Shown here: positions 25,293 through 33,014 of the stretch, one piece after another
How the letters are laid out: every line of letters begins with the position of its first letter
Numbering within the stretch: the stretch's first letter is position 1
Assembly (NCBI GenBank): GCA_964640665.1
Contig: CAZXHT010000002.1
Location: 1-64,000 of the forward strand
From: DATKYQ01 sp964640665
GTDB lineage: Bacteria > Myxococcota > B64-G9
Length of the DNA: 64,000 bases
Direction of reading: 5' to 3'
Made by a program: the position numbers and the translations under genes
Notes under the pieces: generated by a model
The model's input: the letters and a program-made list of their open reading frames with translations, nothing else
Told to the model about the DNA's origin: nothing
The model's database searches: none

Positions 25293-26607
25293 CATTTTCG
25301 AAAACGCTGCTGCATCCTTGCTCGCGGTCGCTGCCGCGCTCGGCATCTGCTGCTCGGGCTCGCGGCCGGATATAGAGAGGGCACCTCTGGACCGCGATGG
25401 AGGATCCGTCGACGGATCGTCCGTGGAGTTTGTAGGCTCTTACGACGGCGGCACGCAAACTCATGTCGATAACCTGCGCGTATCCGGCGGCGAGGCGCCT
25501 TACGATATCGAAGCTCGCGCCGTCTGGGTGTGCCGCACGAGTTACAACTCGCCGGACGATGTGCGCAGGATCGTCTCCACGGCAGCCGGGGCCGGTTTCA
25601 ACGTCGTCTATTTCCAGGTTCGCGGGGTTGCCGATGCATACTATCATTCGTCTGTGGAACCATGGGCGGCGGCACTGACGGGCAAACTCGGTGTCGATCC
25701 CGGCTGGGATCCCTTGCAGACGGCCATCGACGCGGCACATCGTACGGGGATCGAACTGCACGCCTGGATCAATGTCTGTACCGCCTGGAAGGGACGTTTG
25801 CCTCCGGGACGCAGCCAGCCGCCGCACATCCTGCGCGCCCACCCCGAATGGCGCGTTGCCGGTCCGGATGGACGCCCGATGCCTTACTGCCGGGGCTACG
25901 TTTTCATAAACCCGGCCAATCCGGGCTTTGTTAAACACATCAAGGCCGTAGTGGCAGAGCTATGTTCTTTTTACGACCTGGACGGCCTGCACCTCGACTA
26001 CGCCCGCTACCCCGCGGCCGACACCTCCCGCGATCGAAGCAGCAATCGGCTTTACTCGCGCGCGCGGCGAATTAATTTGTCGCTCACTCGCGCCGACTGG
26101 CAACGAGCGATGCTCACGCATCTGGTCGCCTCCTTGCGTGCCGAGGCTCATATAATAAGGCCGAGACTTATGGTAAGCGCCGCCGTGACCGGGATCTACA
26201 AAGACGACTGGGGCTGGGGCAGGGTCACTCAGGGTTTTTCCGACTTCCACCAGGACTCTCATGCCTGGGCGGAGCAACGAGCTGTAGATCTGCTCGTTCC
26301 GATGATCTATTGGCGTCCGACTTCTCCTCCCGGCAAGCGGGCGGATTTCTTGACGTTGGTCGAAGACTTCGCAACGCTTTCGAAAGATGTCGGGATAATC
26401 GCCGGCATCAACGTCGCGGCCGGGGATTTTACCGTCCTTGAGGAAGAGATCCGCATCGCTCGCAGTCATGCATATGCCGGCGTTTCCTTGTTTTCCTATA
26501 CTCTCCTGGATAAGCGCGGATGGTTTAACAGGCTTGCCAAGGGCCCTTTCAGGAACAAGGCGTTAGTGCGCGAGAAGGCCCTGGCCACAGTCGTCACGTT
26601 ACCCTGA
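25279..26607 (+). CDS. exported GHL10-type (glycosyl hydrolase-like family 10) protein
   Basis: A 442-residue protein with an N-terminal signal segment (SLLAVAAALGICCSGS), possibly a lipoprotein signal although the lipobox is poor. The TIM-barrel domain follows: EARAVWVCRTSYNS start, GFNVVYFQVRG, TGIELHAWINV, DGLHLDYARYP and DLLVPMIYWRP, all typical of the GHL10 (DUF187) group. Family members are thought to cleave peptidoglycan or polysaccharide glycans. The start at ATG 25279 is inside the end of the MoxR gene (14-bp overlap). The long 5' extension of the frame is a shadow of MoxR. A cell-wall role fits the envelope-related operon. Confidence 0.8.
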
Positions 26608-26637
26608 AAAAAAGATCTACCGATTTCTTGACTGTGG

Positions 26638-26665
26638 GTGTGTGTAGGATATAATACTACCTGTA
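26638..26665 (+). promoter_or_regulatory. strong sigma-70-type promoter for the PilZ gene
   Basis: TTGACT (26638-26643) and a perfect TATAAT (26660-26665) are separated by 16 bases. This is the best consensus promoter seen in the window and lies 41 bp before the start codon, with an AAAAGGAGG ribosome site in between. It implies the PilZ gene is transcribed independently of the upstream envelope operon and at a high level. Confidence 0.75.
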
Positions 26666-26705
26666 GCACGATGGAACACAGTGTCCTACAGAAAAGGAGG
26701 CGATT

Positions 26706-27095
26706 ATGAGCCAGGCGGAAAGAAGGCGCTATCTCAGGGCTGCTTTGAATGTCTTTTTGAACGAGGACGTCAGCACCGGCTCCCTGTTGACCCGGGCGAT
26801 GGACATCGGGGAGGGAGGAGTTCGCTACACGAAACCAGCGGGTGCTTTCCAGCGCGACAGCCAGGATATTTTACTGGAGTTCAGCCTGCCTGGCGACGAC
26901 CTGCCCATCAGGGCTCGCGGAAAAGTGGTGCGCGACAGGCTCGACGAGAGCACCCACTCCAGTTCGGTCGTCTTCACCTCTCTCGGCGCCAAGAGCGCCG
27001 AAAGGATCCGAAACTACGTCATCCGCAGGAAAAGGGCCGAGTTGTTCGAAAGTCTGCGGCAGCAACACCTGTCGCCTATTGCCGCCACGTCCTGA
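26706..27095 (+). CDS. single-domain PilZ protein
   Basis: A 129-residue protein with the PilZ arrangement: an RRRYLR arginine motif at residues 6-11 and a DIGEGGVRY box at about 33-41, matching the D/N-x-S/G-x-x-G second c-di-GMP motif. A six-strand beta-barrel and a final helix follow. PilZ domains bind cyclic di-GMP and control motility, exopolysaccharide or transcription through partners. Because the second motif has Gly where Ser is usual (DIGEGG), binding is likely but not certain. It has its own promoter and an excellent ribosome site (AAGGAGG, 7 bases before ATG), so high basal expression is expected. Confidence 0.75.
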   Translation: MSQAERRRYLRAALNVFLNEDVSTGSLLTRAMDIGEGGVRYTKPAGAFQRDSQDILLEFSLPGDDLPIRARGKVVRDRLDESTHSSSVVFTSLGAKSAERIRNYVIRRKRAELFESLRQQHLSPIAATS

Positions 27096-27137
27096 TTCAG
27101 CCGCCGGATTGTTGTTCAGCCGCCCGCTTGCAGGCTG

Positions 27138-27551
27138 TTACTTGAGCGCCTTGAGCACTTTTATCAATTGCCCGGACGAGATGCCCTCGATGCGGAAGCC
27201 TGTTGGTGTTACAAGGATCAGCCTGCCCGTGGCGGCCTTCTTTACCGGGCGCTTCGCCCTTTTCTTGCCGCGCGGGACTTTCATGGCTGTCTTCAACGTC
27301 TTCTTGGCGTCTATTTTTTTTACTCTCTTCTTGGCGCCGCCGGATTTCTTTTCCCAGTTGTGCAGCGTTATGTAGGGAACACCGACTGCCTTAGACGCCT
27401 CGGTGGTGTTCTTGCCGCCTTTTCTCAACCCGTTATAGCGAGCTAACAACGCCTGCCTTCTCTTGTCGCTGTAACGCTTGCCCGTTTTCTTACCCCCTTT
27501 TGCCGGGGCCGGCCTGGCTTTCTTGACTGTCTTCTTTTTCTTTCTCGGCAT
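27138..27551 (-). CDS. lysine-rich HTH protein, IS66 accessory-like, with histone-H1-like tails
   Basis: A 137-residue basic protein. Residues 1-26 are a Lys/Ala/Pro-rich tail. A transposase-type helix-turn-helix (about 27-70, YSDKRRQALLARYNGLRK, then VGVPYITLHNWEKK) follows, then a second Lys/Arg/Ala-rich stretch like bacterial histone H1. The end is a small domain, GRLILVTPTGFRIEGISSG then LIKVLKAL. The order HTH, linker and G-rIeg...L..vL resembles the accessory protein of IS66-type elements (TnpA/Orf1), but no transposase or terminal repeats are nearby. It may be a domesticated nucleoid protein or regulator. ATG 27551 is chosen because AAGGAG lies just upstream, although the frame is open further. 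Confidence 0.6.
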   Translation of the reverse strand: MPRKKKKTVKKARPAPAKGGKKTGKRYSDKRRQALLARYNGLRKGGKNTTEASKAVGVPYITLHNWEKKSGGAKKRVKKIDAKKTLKTAMKVPRGKKRAKRPVKKAATGRLILVTPTGFRIEGISSGQLIKVLKALK

Positions 27552-27670
27552 GTTTTTCTCCTTATAGAAACCGCTGTCATTATTTACCATCGCAAAGAAC
27601 TTATAGTATACATTATGCTTTGTAAAGTATATAGTACCAATATAATTCGGTCTGTCGGTCAGGAAATGAA
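27552..27670. promoter_or_regulatory. AT-rich divergent intergenic region
   Basis: This 119-bp AT-rich stretch lies between the divergent lysine-rich HTH gene and the zinc-finger gene. It contains several TATA-like blocks (near 27606, 27630 and 27641) and a partial AGTATA dyad, but no single promoter pair stands out. A shared control region for the two DNA-binding proteins is likely. Confidence 0.4.
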
Positions 27671-28114
27671 GTGAATGACACTACTCAAATCGTCAATATT
27701 TTAAAGTCGCTTATCGAAGGTGTCGGCGAGCGACTGGCGCGTGACGTTGCTGATGGAATCTCTTGTTCCCGCCTGGCTAAAAAGTTTGCTGCATTCGGTT
27801 CCCTCGATCCGGAAGAAGCTCTCACGCCGTCGAGGACCGAATCCGGCCGGCCGGCCTCCCGGGTCGAGAAAATATGCTCTGTTGATGGTTGTCAGCGCCA
27901 GGCGCGCGCGCGCGGCATGTGCTCTAAACATTACCAGCGTGTACGTTACGCCGAGCAGCGCCGGAGCAATGCGGACGGATCGAACGCCGAAAGTCAATTA
28001 CGCGGTAGCGGTGTTTGCAGCCAGGTAGGTTGTGAAGACAGCATTTATGCCAAGCAGATGTGCAGCCGCCATTTCATGGCCTGGGTTCGTTCCAGTAGAA
28101 AGTCAGAAGACTAA
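27671..28114 (+). CDS. tandem CCCH-type zinc-finger protein, unknown function
   Basis: A 147-residue protein with two near-identical putative zinc fingers of spacing C-x4-C-x9-C-x2-H: CSVDGCQRQARARGMCSKHY (about 69-88) and CSQVGCEDSIYAKQMCSRHF (about 115-134). Similar single fingers occur in phage and HNH-associated proteins as DNA-binding modules. The N-terminal 60 residues form an amphipathic helix region (VNILKSLIEGVGERLARDVA). Start is GTG 27671 after AGGAAA. It is divergent from the lysine-rich HTH gene, and both are probably nucleic-acid binding. No known family name can be given. Confidence 0.55.
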   Translation: MNDTTQIVNILKSLIEGVGERLARDVADGISCSRLAKKFAAFGSLDPEEALTPSRTESGRPASRVEKICSVDGCQRQARARGMCSKHYQRVRYAEQRRSNADGSNAESQLRGSGVCSQVGCEDSIYAKQMCSRHFMAWVRSSRKSED

Positions 28115-28132
28115 AACGCTTAACTACGATGT

Positions 28133-28657
28133 CTACTTAAATTCTTTGCCTTCTTTCTCTTCCTTGCCTGCCTGCTTGACTGTTTTCTCATTCGGCCCGA
28201 ATGCGGGAGGCACTGATTTCGAACCGACGTTTTCCATCTTGCAGTTGCCCTCGAAGACGACTCCCTGGTCGATTGTCAGTACTGGAGATTGGATGTTCCC
28301 CAGCAGGCGGCCGGGCTTGTGAATTTCCACCCCTGTCTTGGCCCTGATGTTTCCCCGCACCTCGCCATTGATGACGATGGTGCCGATATCGATCTCGGCC
28401 GAAACGCGGGCGCCTTCACCAACCACCAGTACCGAGTCGGAGTGAATCTCCCCGGAGAAAACACCCTCTATGTGCAGTGTTCCCTCGAACTGCAACTTGC
28501 CTTCGAATTCCGATCCCTTTCCCAGAATAGTAGTGATATTGTCGGTTTTCAGGCTCACGTCTTTCTCCTTTTTCGAGTTTGTCCTCATTTTGGCCGCCAT
28601 GTCGATAGCCCGATCCACAGGCATATTGGGTTGCTCCTCTTTCTTGAACAGGCTCAC
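28133..28657 (-). CDS. bactofilin (polymer-forming cytoskeletal protein)
   Basis: A 174-residue bactofilin with the DUF583 right-handed beta-helix at about 38-140: GKGSEFEGKLQFEGTLHIEG, then VVGEGARVSAEIDIGTIVIN and GNIRAKTGVEIHKPGRLLGN. Flexible, charged N- and C-terminal tails follow the family pattern. Bactofilins polymerise without nucleotides, attach to the membrane and serve as scaffolds. In Myxococcus, bactofilin filaments organise the ParABS machinery. Here the gene is 6 bp after parB, consistent with such a role. Confidence 0.9.
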   Translation of the reverse strand: MSLFKKEEQPNMPVDRAIDMAAKMRTNSKKEKDVSLKTDNITTILGKGSEFEGKLQFEGTLHIEGVFSGEIHSDSVLVVGEGARVSAEIDIGTIVINGEVRGNIRAKTGVEIHKPGRLLGNIQSPVLTIDQGVVFEGNCKMENVGSKSVPPAFGPNEKTVKQAGKEEKEGKEFK

Positions 28658-28663
28658 GCTTAC

Positions 28664-29557
28664 CTACCTCCCTTCTATCACCGCTATGATACGCTCTAGC
28701 TCGTCTGCAGCGTAGTAGGTTATTACTACTTTTCCGCCCCGGCCTCCCTTTTTCAAATCGACCTTTGTGCCCAAACGTCTTTGCAGGGACTCCACCACCC
28801 TGAACTCGGCCGGCGTGTAGCGGTTCTGCCGCGCAGGTGTTTTGTGTTTTTTCCCGGGGGGTGCTCCGCGCCTGGTCAATTCCTCGCACTCGCGCACACT
28901 CAGCGACTGCTTGACCACCCGCCTGGCCAGATCGATCTGTGCCCGTGATCCCGACACCCCTAGTATTGCCCTGGCGTGGCCCATGCTTATTTGTCCCACC
29001 AGCAACATGCGCCGGACTTCGGCGGGCAACCTGAGCAGCCTGAGCATGTTCGCGACCGAACTTCTGCGCTTGCCGACCCTCTTGGAAAGTTCTTCCTGTG
29101 TTAGCCCGTGCTCGTCTATCAGGTTCTGGTAGGCCTCGGCTTCCTCGAGGGGGTTCAGGTCCTCCCGCTGCAGGTTCTCGATCAGAGCCAATTCCAGTAC
29201 CTCGGCGTCCGTCAGTTCCTTGACGATGACGGGTACGGTCTTGAGGCCAGCCAATTTAGCGGCACGCCACCTGCGTTCACCGGCGACAATCTGGTAGTTC
29301 GAACCGTGTTGACGAACTATCAGCGGATGGATTACGCCGCGCGACTTGACCGATTCGGTCAGTTCCAAAAGTTTCTTTTCGTCGAATCCCTGTCGCGGCT
29401 GATCGGCGTTGGGCAAAATTTTCGTAAGCGGGCAGTCGAAAGAAGAATTCCGTCTTGCATAATCATCCACGCGATTCTCAGCGTGTAAGTCGCCCACTGG
29501 TATCAGTGCGCCCAGGCCCCGGCCCAATGATTTACGCTTAACTTTTCTTTGTGCCAT
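28664..29557 (-). CDS. parB: chromosome partitioning protein ParB
   Basis: A 297-residue ParB/Spo0J CTPase and parS-binding protein. It starts with the basic GRGLGALIP segment that contacts ParA, then the ParB nuclease-like CTP-binding domain with GERRWRAAKLAG, a helix-turn-helix (LTQEELSKRVGKRRSSVANM) and a C-terminal dimerisation domain ending in ADELERIIAVIEGR. It loads at parS sites, two of which lie 1.6 and 3.4 kb upstream (31133-31146 and 32994-33009), slides along DNA as a clamp and recruits condensin. It is 12 bp after parA. Confidence 0.95.
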   Translation of the reverse strand: MAQRKVKRKSLGRGLGALIPVGDLHAENRVDDYARRNSSFDCPLTKILPNADQPRQGFDEKKLLELTESVKSRGVIHPLIVRQHGSNYQIVAGERRWRAAKLAGLKTVPVIVKELTDAEVLELALIENLQREDLNPLEEAEAYQNLIDEHGLTQEELSKRVGKRRSSVANMLRLLRLPAEVRRMLLVGQISMGHARAILGVSGSRAQIDLARRVVKQSLSVRECEELTRRGAPPGKKHKTPARQNRYTPAEFRVVESLQRRLGTKVDLKKGGRGGKVVITYYAADELERIIAVIEGR

Positions 29558-29569
29558 ATTGTCCTTTTA

Positions 29570-30340
29570 TTACAACTGCTTATTGGTTCCGAGCAGTTCC
29601 CTGGCCAGCGCCATATAGCTCTCGCAACCTGTGGAGCGAACGTCATACAACATGATCGGCTTGCCGAAACTGGGAGCTTCCGAAAGCCGGACGTTCCTTG
29701 GGATAATGGTCTCAAATACGCGCCCGTCGAAGTATCCCCTGACCTCGTCGGCCACCCGGTGAGAGATCGAGTTGCGCTTGTCAAACATGGTCAGCAGAAT
29801 TCCCTCCAGGGAAAGCCCGGGGTTTAAACCGCGCCTGATGAGATCCATGGTGTTTATCAGGCTGGCAAGACCCTCCAGGGCATAGTACTCGCACTGCAGC
29901 GGAACGATCACCGAGTCGGCGGCGGTGAGCGCGTTGACCGTCAGGAGACCCAACGAAGGAGGACAGTCGATTATCACGTATTCATAACCCGCAGACAGTC
30001 TGTCAAGCGCGCCTTTCAACACCCGCTCGCGGTCGTCCATCTCAACCAGATCGACTTCGGCGCCGAAGAGTTCGTTTGCTGCCGGGGCCAGTTTCAAGTA
30101 TTCCAGATCCGTCCCCAGGACGATCTCTTTCAGCTCACACTCGCCAAGCATCACCTGGTAGATATTCTTTCTTTCCTCCTGCGCGACGATTCCCAGGCCG
30201 GTCGTGGCGTTTGCCTGGGGATCGCAATCCAGAAGAAGCACCTGACGCTCCGCCACGGCGATCGAGGCCGCCAGGTTGACGGCGGTGGTTGTCTTGCCGA
30301 CCCCGCCTTTCTGATTGGCAATGGCTATGATCTTGCCCAT
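29570..30340 (-). CDS. parA: chromosome partitioning ATPase ParA (Soj)
   Basis: A 256-residue deviant Walker ATPase: MGKIIAIANQKGGVGKTTTA with the KGGVGKT signature, the switch DCDPQANATTGLG and DCPPSLGLLTVNAL. ParA dimerises on nucleoid DNA with ATP and is released by ParB-stimulated hydrolysis, which pulls origins apart. ATG 30340 is used. A TTG two codons upstream is possible. It follows rsmG by 81 bp and is 12 bp before parB. Confidence 0.95.
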   Translation of the reverse strand: MGKIIAIANQKGGVGKTTTAVNLAASIAVAERQVLLLDCDPQANATTGLGIVAQEERKNIYQVMLGECELKEIVLGTDLEYLKLAPAANELFGAEVDLVEMDDRERVLKGALDRLSAGYEYVIIDCPPSLGLLTVNALTAADSVIVPLQCEYYALEGLASLINTMDLIRRGLNPGLSLEGILLTMFDKRNSISHRVADEVRGYFDGRVFETIIPRNVRLSEAPSFGKPIMLYDVRSTGCESYMALARELLGTNKQL

Positions 30341-30421
30341 GAACAAACACCCGGACTCAACCAGTTATCACATGCGTCAAGGTTCAACAACCGCTTTTTT
30401 AGTCAACTGAATTCTGTGCCA

Positions 30422-31120
30422 TCATTGCCTGCGAAATGTAATCAAGACCCGGTCCAGGCCCGAGTACGGCAGCCGGTAGGCTATCGTCTCTTCTTGTTCG
30501 AAGCCTGCGGGCAGGTGCCGCTCGATCCATCGCCCGGATCCTATCTCATCCAGATCGCCATTCCCGTGCGGTTGTCCGGCAAACAACCACAGACGCCCGG
30601 CCCGGCCGACCAATTTCGAGCCCAACTCGAGCCATTCGGCCGGCGGGAACGCGGCCCGGGACATGACCTCTTCAAAACTCTCGGTCTGGTCTTCGGCTTC
30701 CCAGCCCACCCTTCGCCAGCAAATATCCAGCCCGTCGTTCATCTCCATCTGCCGTGCGGCCTGCCGCAAGAAAGTCGTCTTCTTCCTGCGCGCCTCTGTC
30801 AGTGTAACTCGAAGCCCGGGCCGACAGGCCTTCAGGACCAGTCCCGGAAACCCTGCACCGCTGCCAACGTCATGCAGACGGGCCCCGTCCTCTAGTTTGT
30901 CCAGTGGGACAAGCGCGTCCAGGTAAAGTCTTGCAGCCATCTGTTGCGGCTCTCTTACCGTCGTCAAATTCATCTTCGCAGCCCAGCACCAAAGCAGGCG
31001 GAAGTGAGCCAGTAGCTTCTCATGGGCACCGGCGCCGATCTGAAGCTCCATCTTTCGCGCTCCGGCAACAAGTGCCTGCTCGAATAGCCGAAGCGCCTGT
31101 TTGTCGACATCTGTCGGCAA
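30422..31120 (-). CDS. rsmG: 16S rRNA (guanine-527 N7) methyltransferase RsmG
   Basis: A 232-residue SAM-dependent methyltransferase (GidB). The HDVGSGAGFPGL motif I and the LTEARRKKTTFLRQ segment are diagnostic. It modifies the 530 loop of 16S rRNA, and loss gives low-level streptomycin resistance in other bacteria. The frame is open to TTG 31165, but the ribosome site AAGGA lies 6 bases before TTG 31120, so this later start is preferred. That leaves parS 31133-31146 in the short gap after mnmG. Confidence 0.9.
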   Translation of the reverse strand: MPTDVDKQALRLFEQALVAGARKMELQIGAGAHEKLLAHFRLLWCWAAKMNLTTVREPQQMAARLYLDALVPLDKLEDGARLHDVGSGAGFPGLVLKACRPGLRVTLTEARRKKTTFLRQAARQMEMNDGLDICWRRVGWEAEDQTESFEEVMSRAAFPPAEWLELGSKLVGRAGRLWLFAGQPHGNGDLDEIGSGRWIERHLPAGFEQEETIAYRLPYSGLDRVLITFRRQ

Positions 31121-31132
31121 GACTCGTCCTTG

Positions 31133-31146
31133 GTTCCACGTGGAAC
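31133..31146. promoter_or_regulatory. parS centromere site 1
   Basis: GTTCCACGTGGAAC, a perfect 14-bp palindrome identical to the Myxococcus-type parS core. It sits in the 49-bp gap between mnmG and the preferred rsmG start and would load ParB. A 16-base match to the second site fails at one edge base. Confidence 0.85.
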
Positions 31147-31169
31147 ACGAAAATAAATATTCCAACTCC

Positions 31170-33014
31170 TTAATCGTCTTTGTTCGCTGTCTCCTTGCCG
31201 ATCTGAATCGATAGCAGCATCATCGCAGCCGGTGTCATCCCGTCGATACGCGCCGCCTGGGACAAGTTTTCCGGGTGCAGGGCAAACAGCTTTTCTTTCA
31301 ATTCCGTAGACAGCCCGTCAATCTTTTCGTAGCATATCGATTCCGGAATTTTTTGGCGCCCCAATTTTGCAATGCGCCTGGCCTCGCGTGTTTGTCTTTC
31401 TATGTATCCCTGGTACTTGACCCGTACTTCCGCCTGCTCGAGTACGTCGTTCGGGTAGCCGCCATCCAGTTGCTCCACCAGTGAACCGATACAGATCCCC
31501 GGCCTTCTCAGCAGCTTTTCCAGCGTGGGCCTCCTGCCTTTTCCGTCCTTTTCCGACAACGTGTTCCCGAGGAGGTTGACAAGTTCGTCGAGCTTGCGGT
31601 TCTTGCTACGTCGCGATTCGAGGATCGCCTGAGGCACAAGTCCGATCTTCTCGGCCCACCTCTCCAGGCGACCCGTGGCGTTGTCCTCCCTCAGCAGCAG
31701 GCGGAACTCCGCCCGCGACGAGAACATGCGGTACGGTTCGCGCACTCCCAGGGAGACCAGGTCGTCAATCATTACTCCTATGTACGCCTCGTGTCGGCCA
31801 AGGAGCAGCGGTTCTTTCCCTGATATCCTTGCCGCGGCGTTCACTCCGGCAACCAGACCCTGGCCCGCGGCCTCTTCGTATCCGCTCGTCCCGTTTATCT
31901 GCCCGGCTAAAAAAAGACCCGGCACCTTTTTGACCTCCAGACTGTGACGCAGTTGATTAGGCTTTACGAAATCATATTCGATGGCGTAACCGTAGTCTCT
32001 GACCCTGGCGCTTTCCAATCCCTCGATGGAATGTAACATCTTGTCCTGCACGTCTTTGGGCAAGCTGGTGGAGATGCCGTTCGGGTAGATAATTTCCCGG
32101 CTCAGGTCGGTAGGTTCGAGGATGACCTGGTGGCTGGCTTTTTCCGGAAAACGCATGACCTTGTCTTCTATCGAAGGGCAGTATCTCGGACCCATGCCCT
32201 TTATAACCCCTGAAAAAAGAGGTGATCGATCCAAGGCAGCTTTTATTATCGCGTGTGTTCGCTCATTGGTTCTGGTCAGGTGGCAGCACACCTGTGGCAG
32301 CTTGGTTGCTTGAGCGTCGTTCGAAAAAGCCAGTTTGACCGGATCCGACACCTGCTTGGCGAGGCGCGAAAAGTCAATGCTGGCGGCATCCAGCCGCGCG
32401 GGGGTTCCTGTCTTGAGTCGTCCCAGCACGAGTCCCAGCCCGGCCAGGCTTCCGGAGAGAGCTTCCGCCGCCGGCTCGTCCAGGCGGCCTGACGGGTAAG
32501 AATCGAGGCCCACATGCACCAGGCCCTTCAAGAAAGTTCCGGTGGTCACCACCACCGCCCGCGCCCGCAATACTACGTCGCCGGCAAGCACTACCCCGCA
32601 AACCTCATTCCGTTCCAGCAGCAGTTTTTCTGCCATGCCCTCGATCAGTTCCAGGTTTCCGGCGCCGTCCACCGCCGCCAACATGTGATTCTGGTAGAGC
32701 CCCATGTCGCACTGAACTCTCCTGGCTCGCACCGCTGGTCCGCGGCTCGCGTTCAGTCGGCGGAATTGGATCGCGGCATCATCTGCGGCTCTACCCATTT
32801 CCCCTCCCAGCGCATCTATCTCCCTGACAATCTGGCTTTTTCCCAAACCACCGATGGCCGGGTTACACGACATGGCGGCCACCTTGTTCCTGCTCAGGGT
32901 AACCAGGGCGCAATTCAAGCCCAGCCTAGAGCATGCCAGGGCCGCCTCGCACCCGGCATGGCCGGCTCCAATGACTACCAGGTCGTACCTCGTTGTTCCA
33001 CGTGGAACAGTCAT
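31170..33014 (-). CDS. mnmG: tRNA uridine-5-carboxymethylaminomethyl modification enzyme MnmG
   Basis: A 614-residue FAD protein (GidA). The nucleotide-binding fold VVIGAGHAGCEAALA is at the N-terminus, followed by the SCNPAIGGLGKSQ block, the conserved GTSGYEEAAGQG region and the C-terminal tRNA-binding domain. With MnmE it adds the cmnm5 group to U34 of tRNAs, using methylene-THF. The first codons form part of parS site 2 and encode MTVPRGT. It overlaps mnmE by 4 bp. Confidence 0.95.
   Translation of the reverse strand: MTVPRGTTRYDLVVIGAGHAGCEAALACSRLGLNCALVTLSRNKVAAMSCNPAIGGLGKSQIVREIDALGGEMGRAADDAAIQFRRLNASRGPAVRARRVQCDMGLYQNHMLAAVDGAGNLELIEGMAEKLLLERNEVCGVVLAGDVVLRARAVVVTTGTFLKGLVHVGLDSYPSGRLDEPAAEALSGSLAGLGLVLGRLKTGTPARLDAASIDFSRLAKQVSDPVKLAFSNDAQATKLPQVCCHLTRTNERTHAIIKAALDRSPLFSGVIKGMGPRYCPSIEDKVMRFPEKASHQVILEPTDLSREIIYPNGISTSLPKDVQDKMLHSIEGLESARVRDYGYAIEYDFVKPNQLRHSLEVKKVPGLFLAGQINGTSGYEEAAGQGLVAGVNAAARISGKEPLLLGRHEAYIGVMIDDLVSLGVREPYRMFSSRAEFRLLLREDNATGRLERWAEKIGLVPQAILESRRSKNRKLDELVNLLGNTLSEKDGKGRRPTLEKLLRRPGICIGSLVEQLDGGYPNDVLEQAEVRVKYQGYIERQTREARRIAKLGRQKIPESICYEKIDGLSTELKEKLFALHPENLSQAARIDGMTPAAMMLLSIQIGKETANKDD
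32994..33009. promoter_or_regulatory. parS centromere site 2, overlapping the mnmG start
   Basis: TGTTCCACGTGGAACA, a perfect 16-bp palindrome. It lies inside codons 2-7 of mnmG, so the site and the N-terminus TVPRGT are constrained together. With site 1 it makes a small centromere array about 5-7 kb left of oriC. Confidence 0.9.

Noticed and set aside
28115..28132. Possible terminator between the zinc-finger and bactofilin genes
   Set aside because: The 18-bp gap between the convergent genes has no hairpin with a T-run that I can support.
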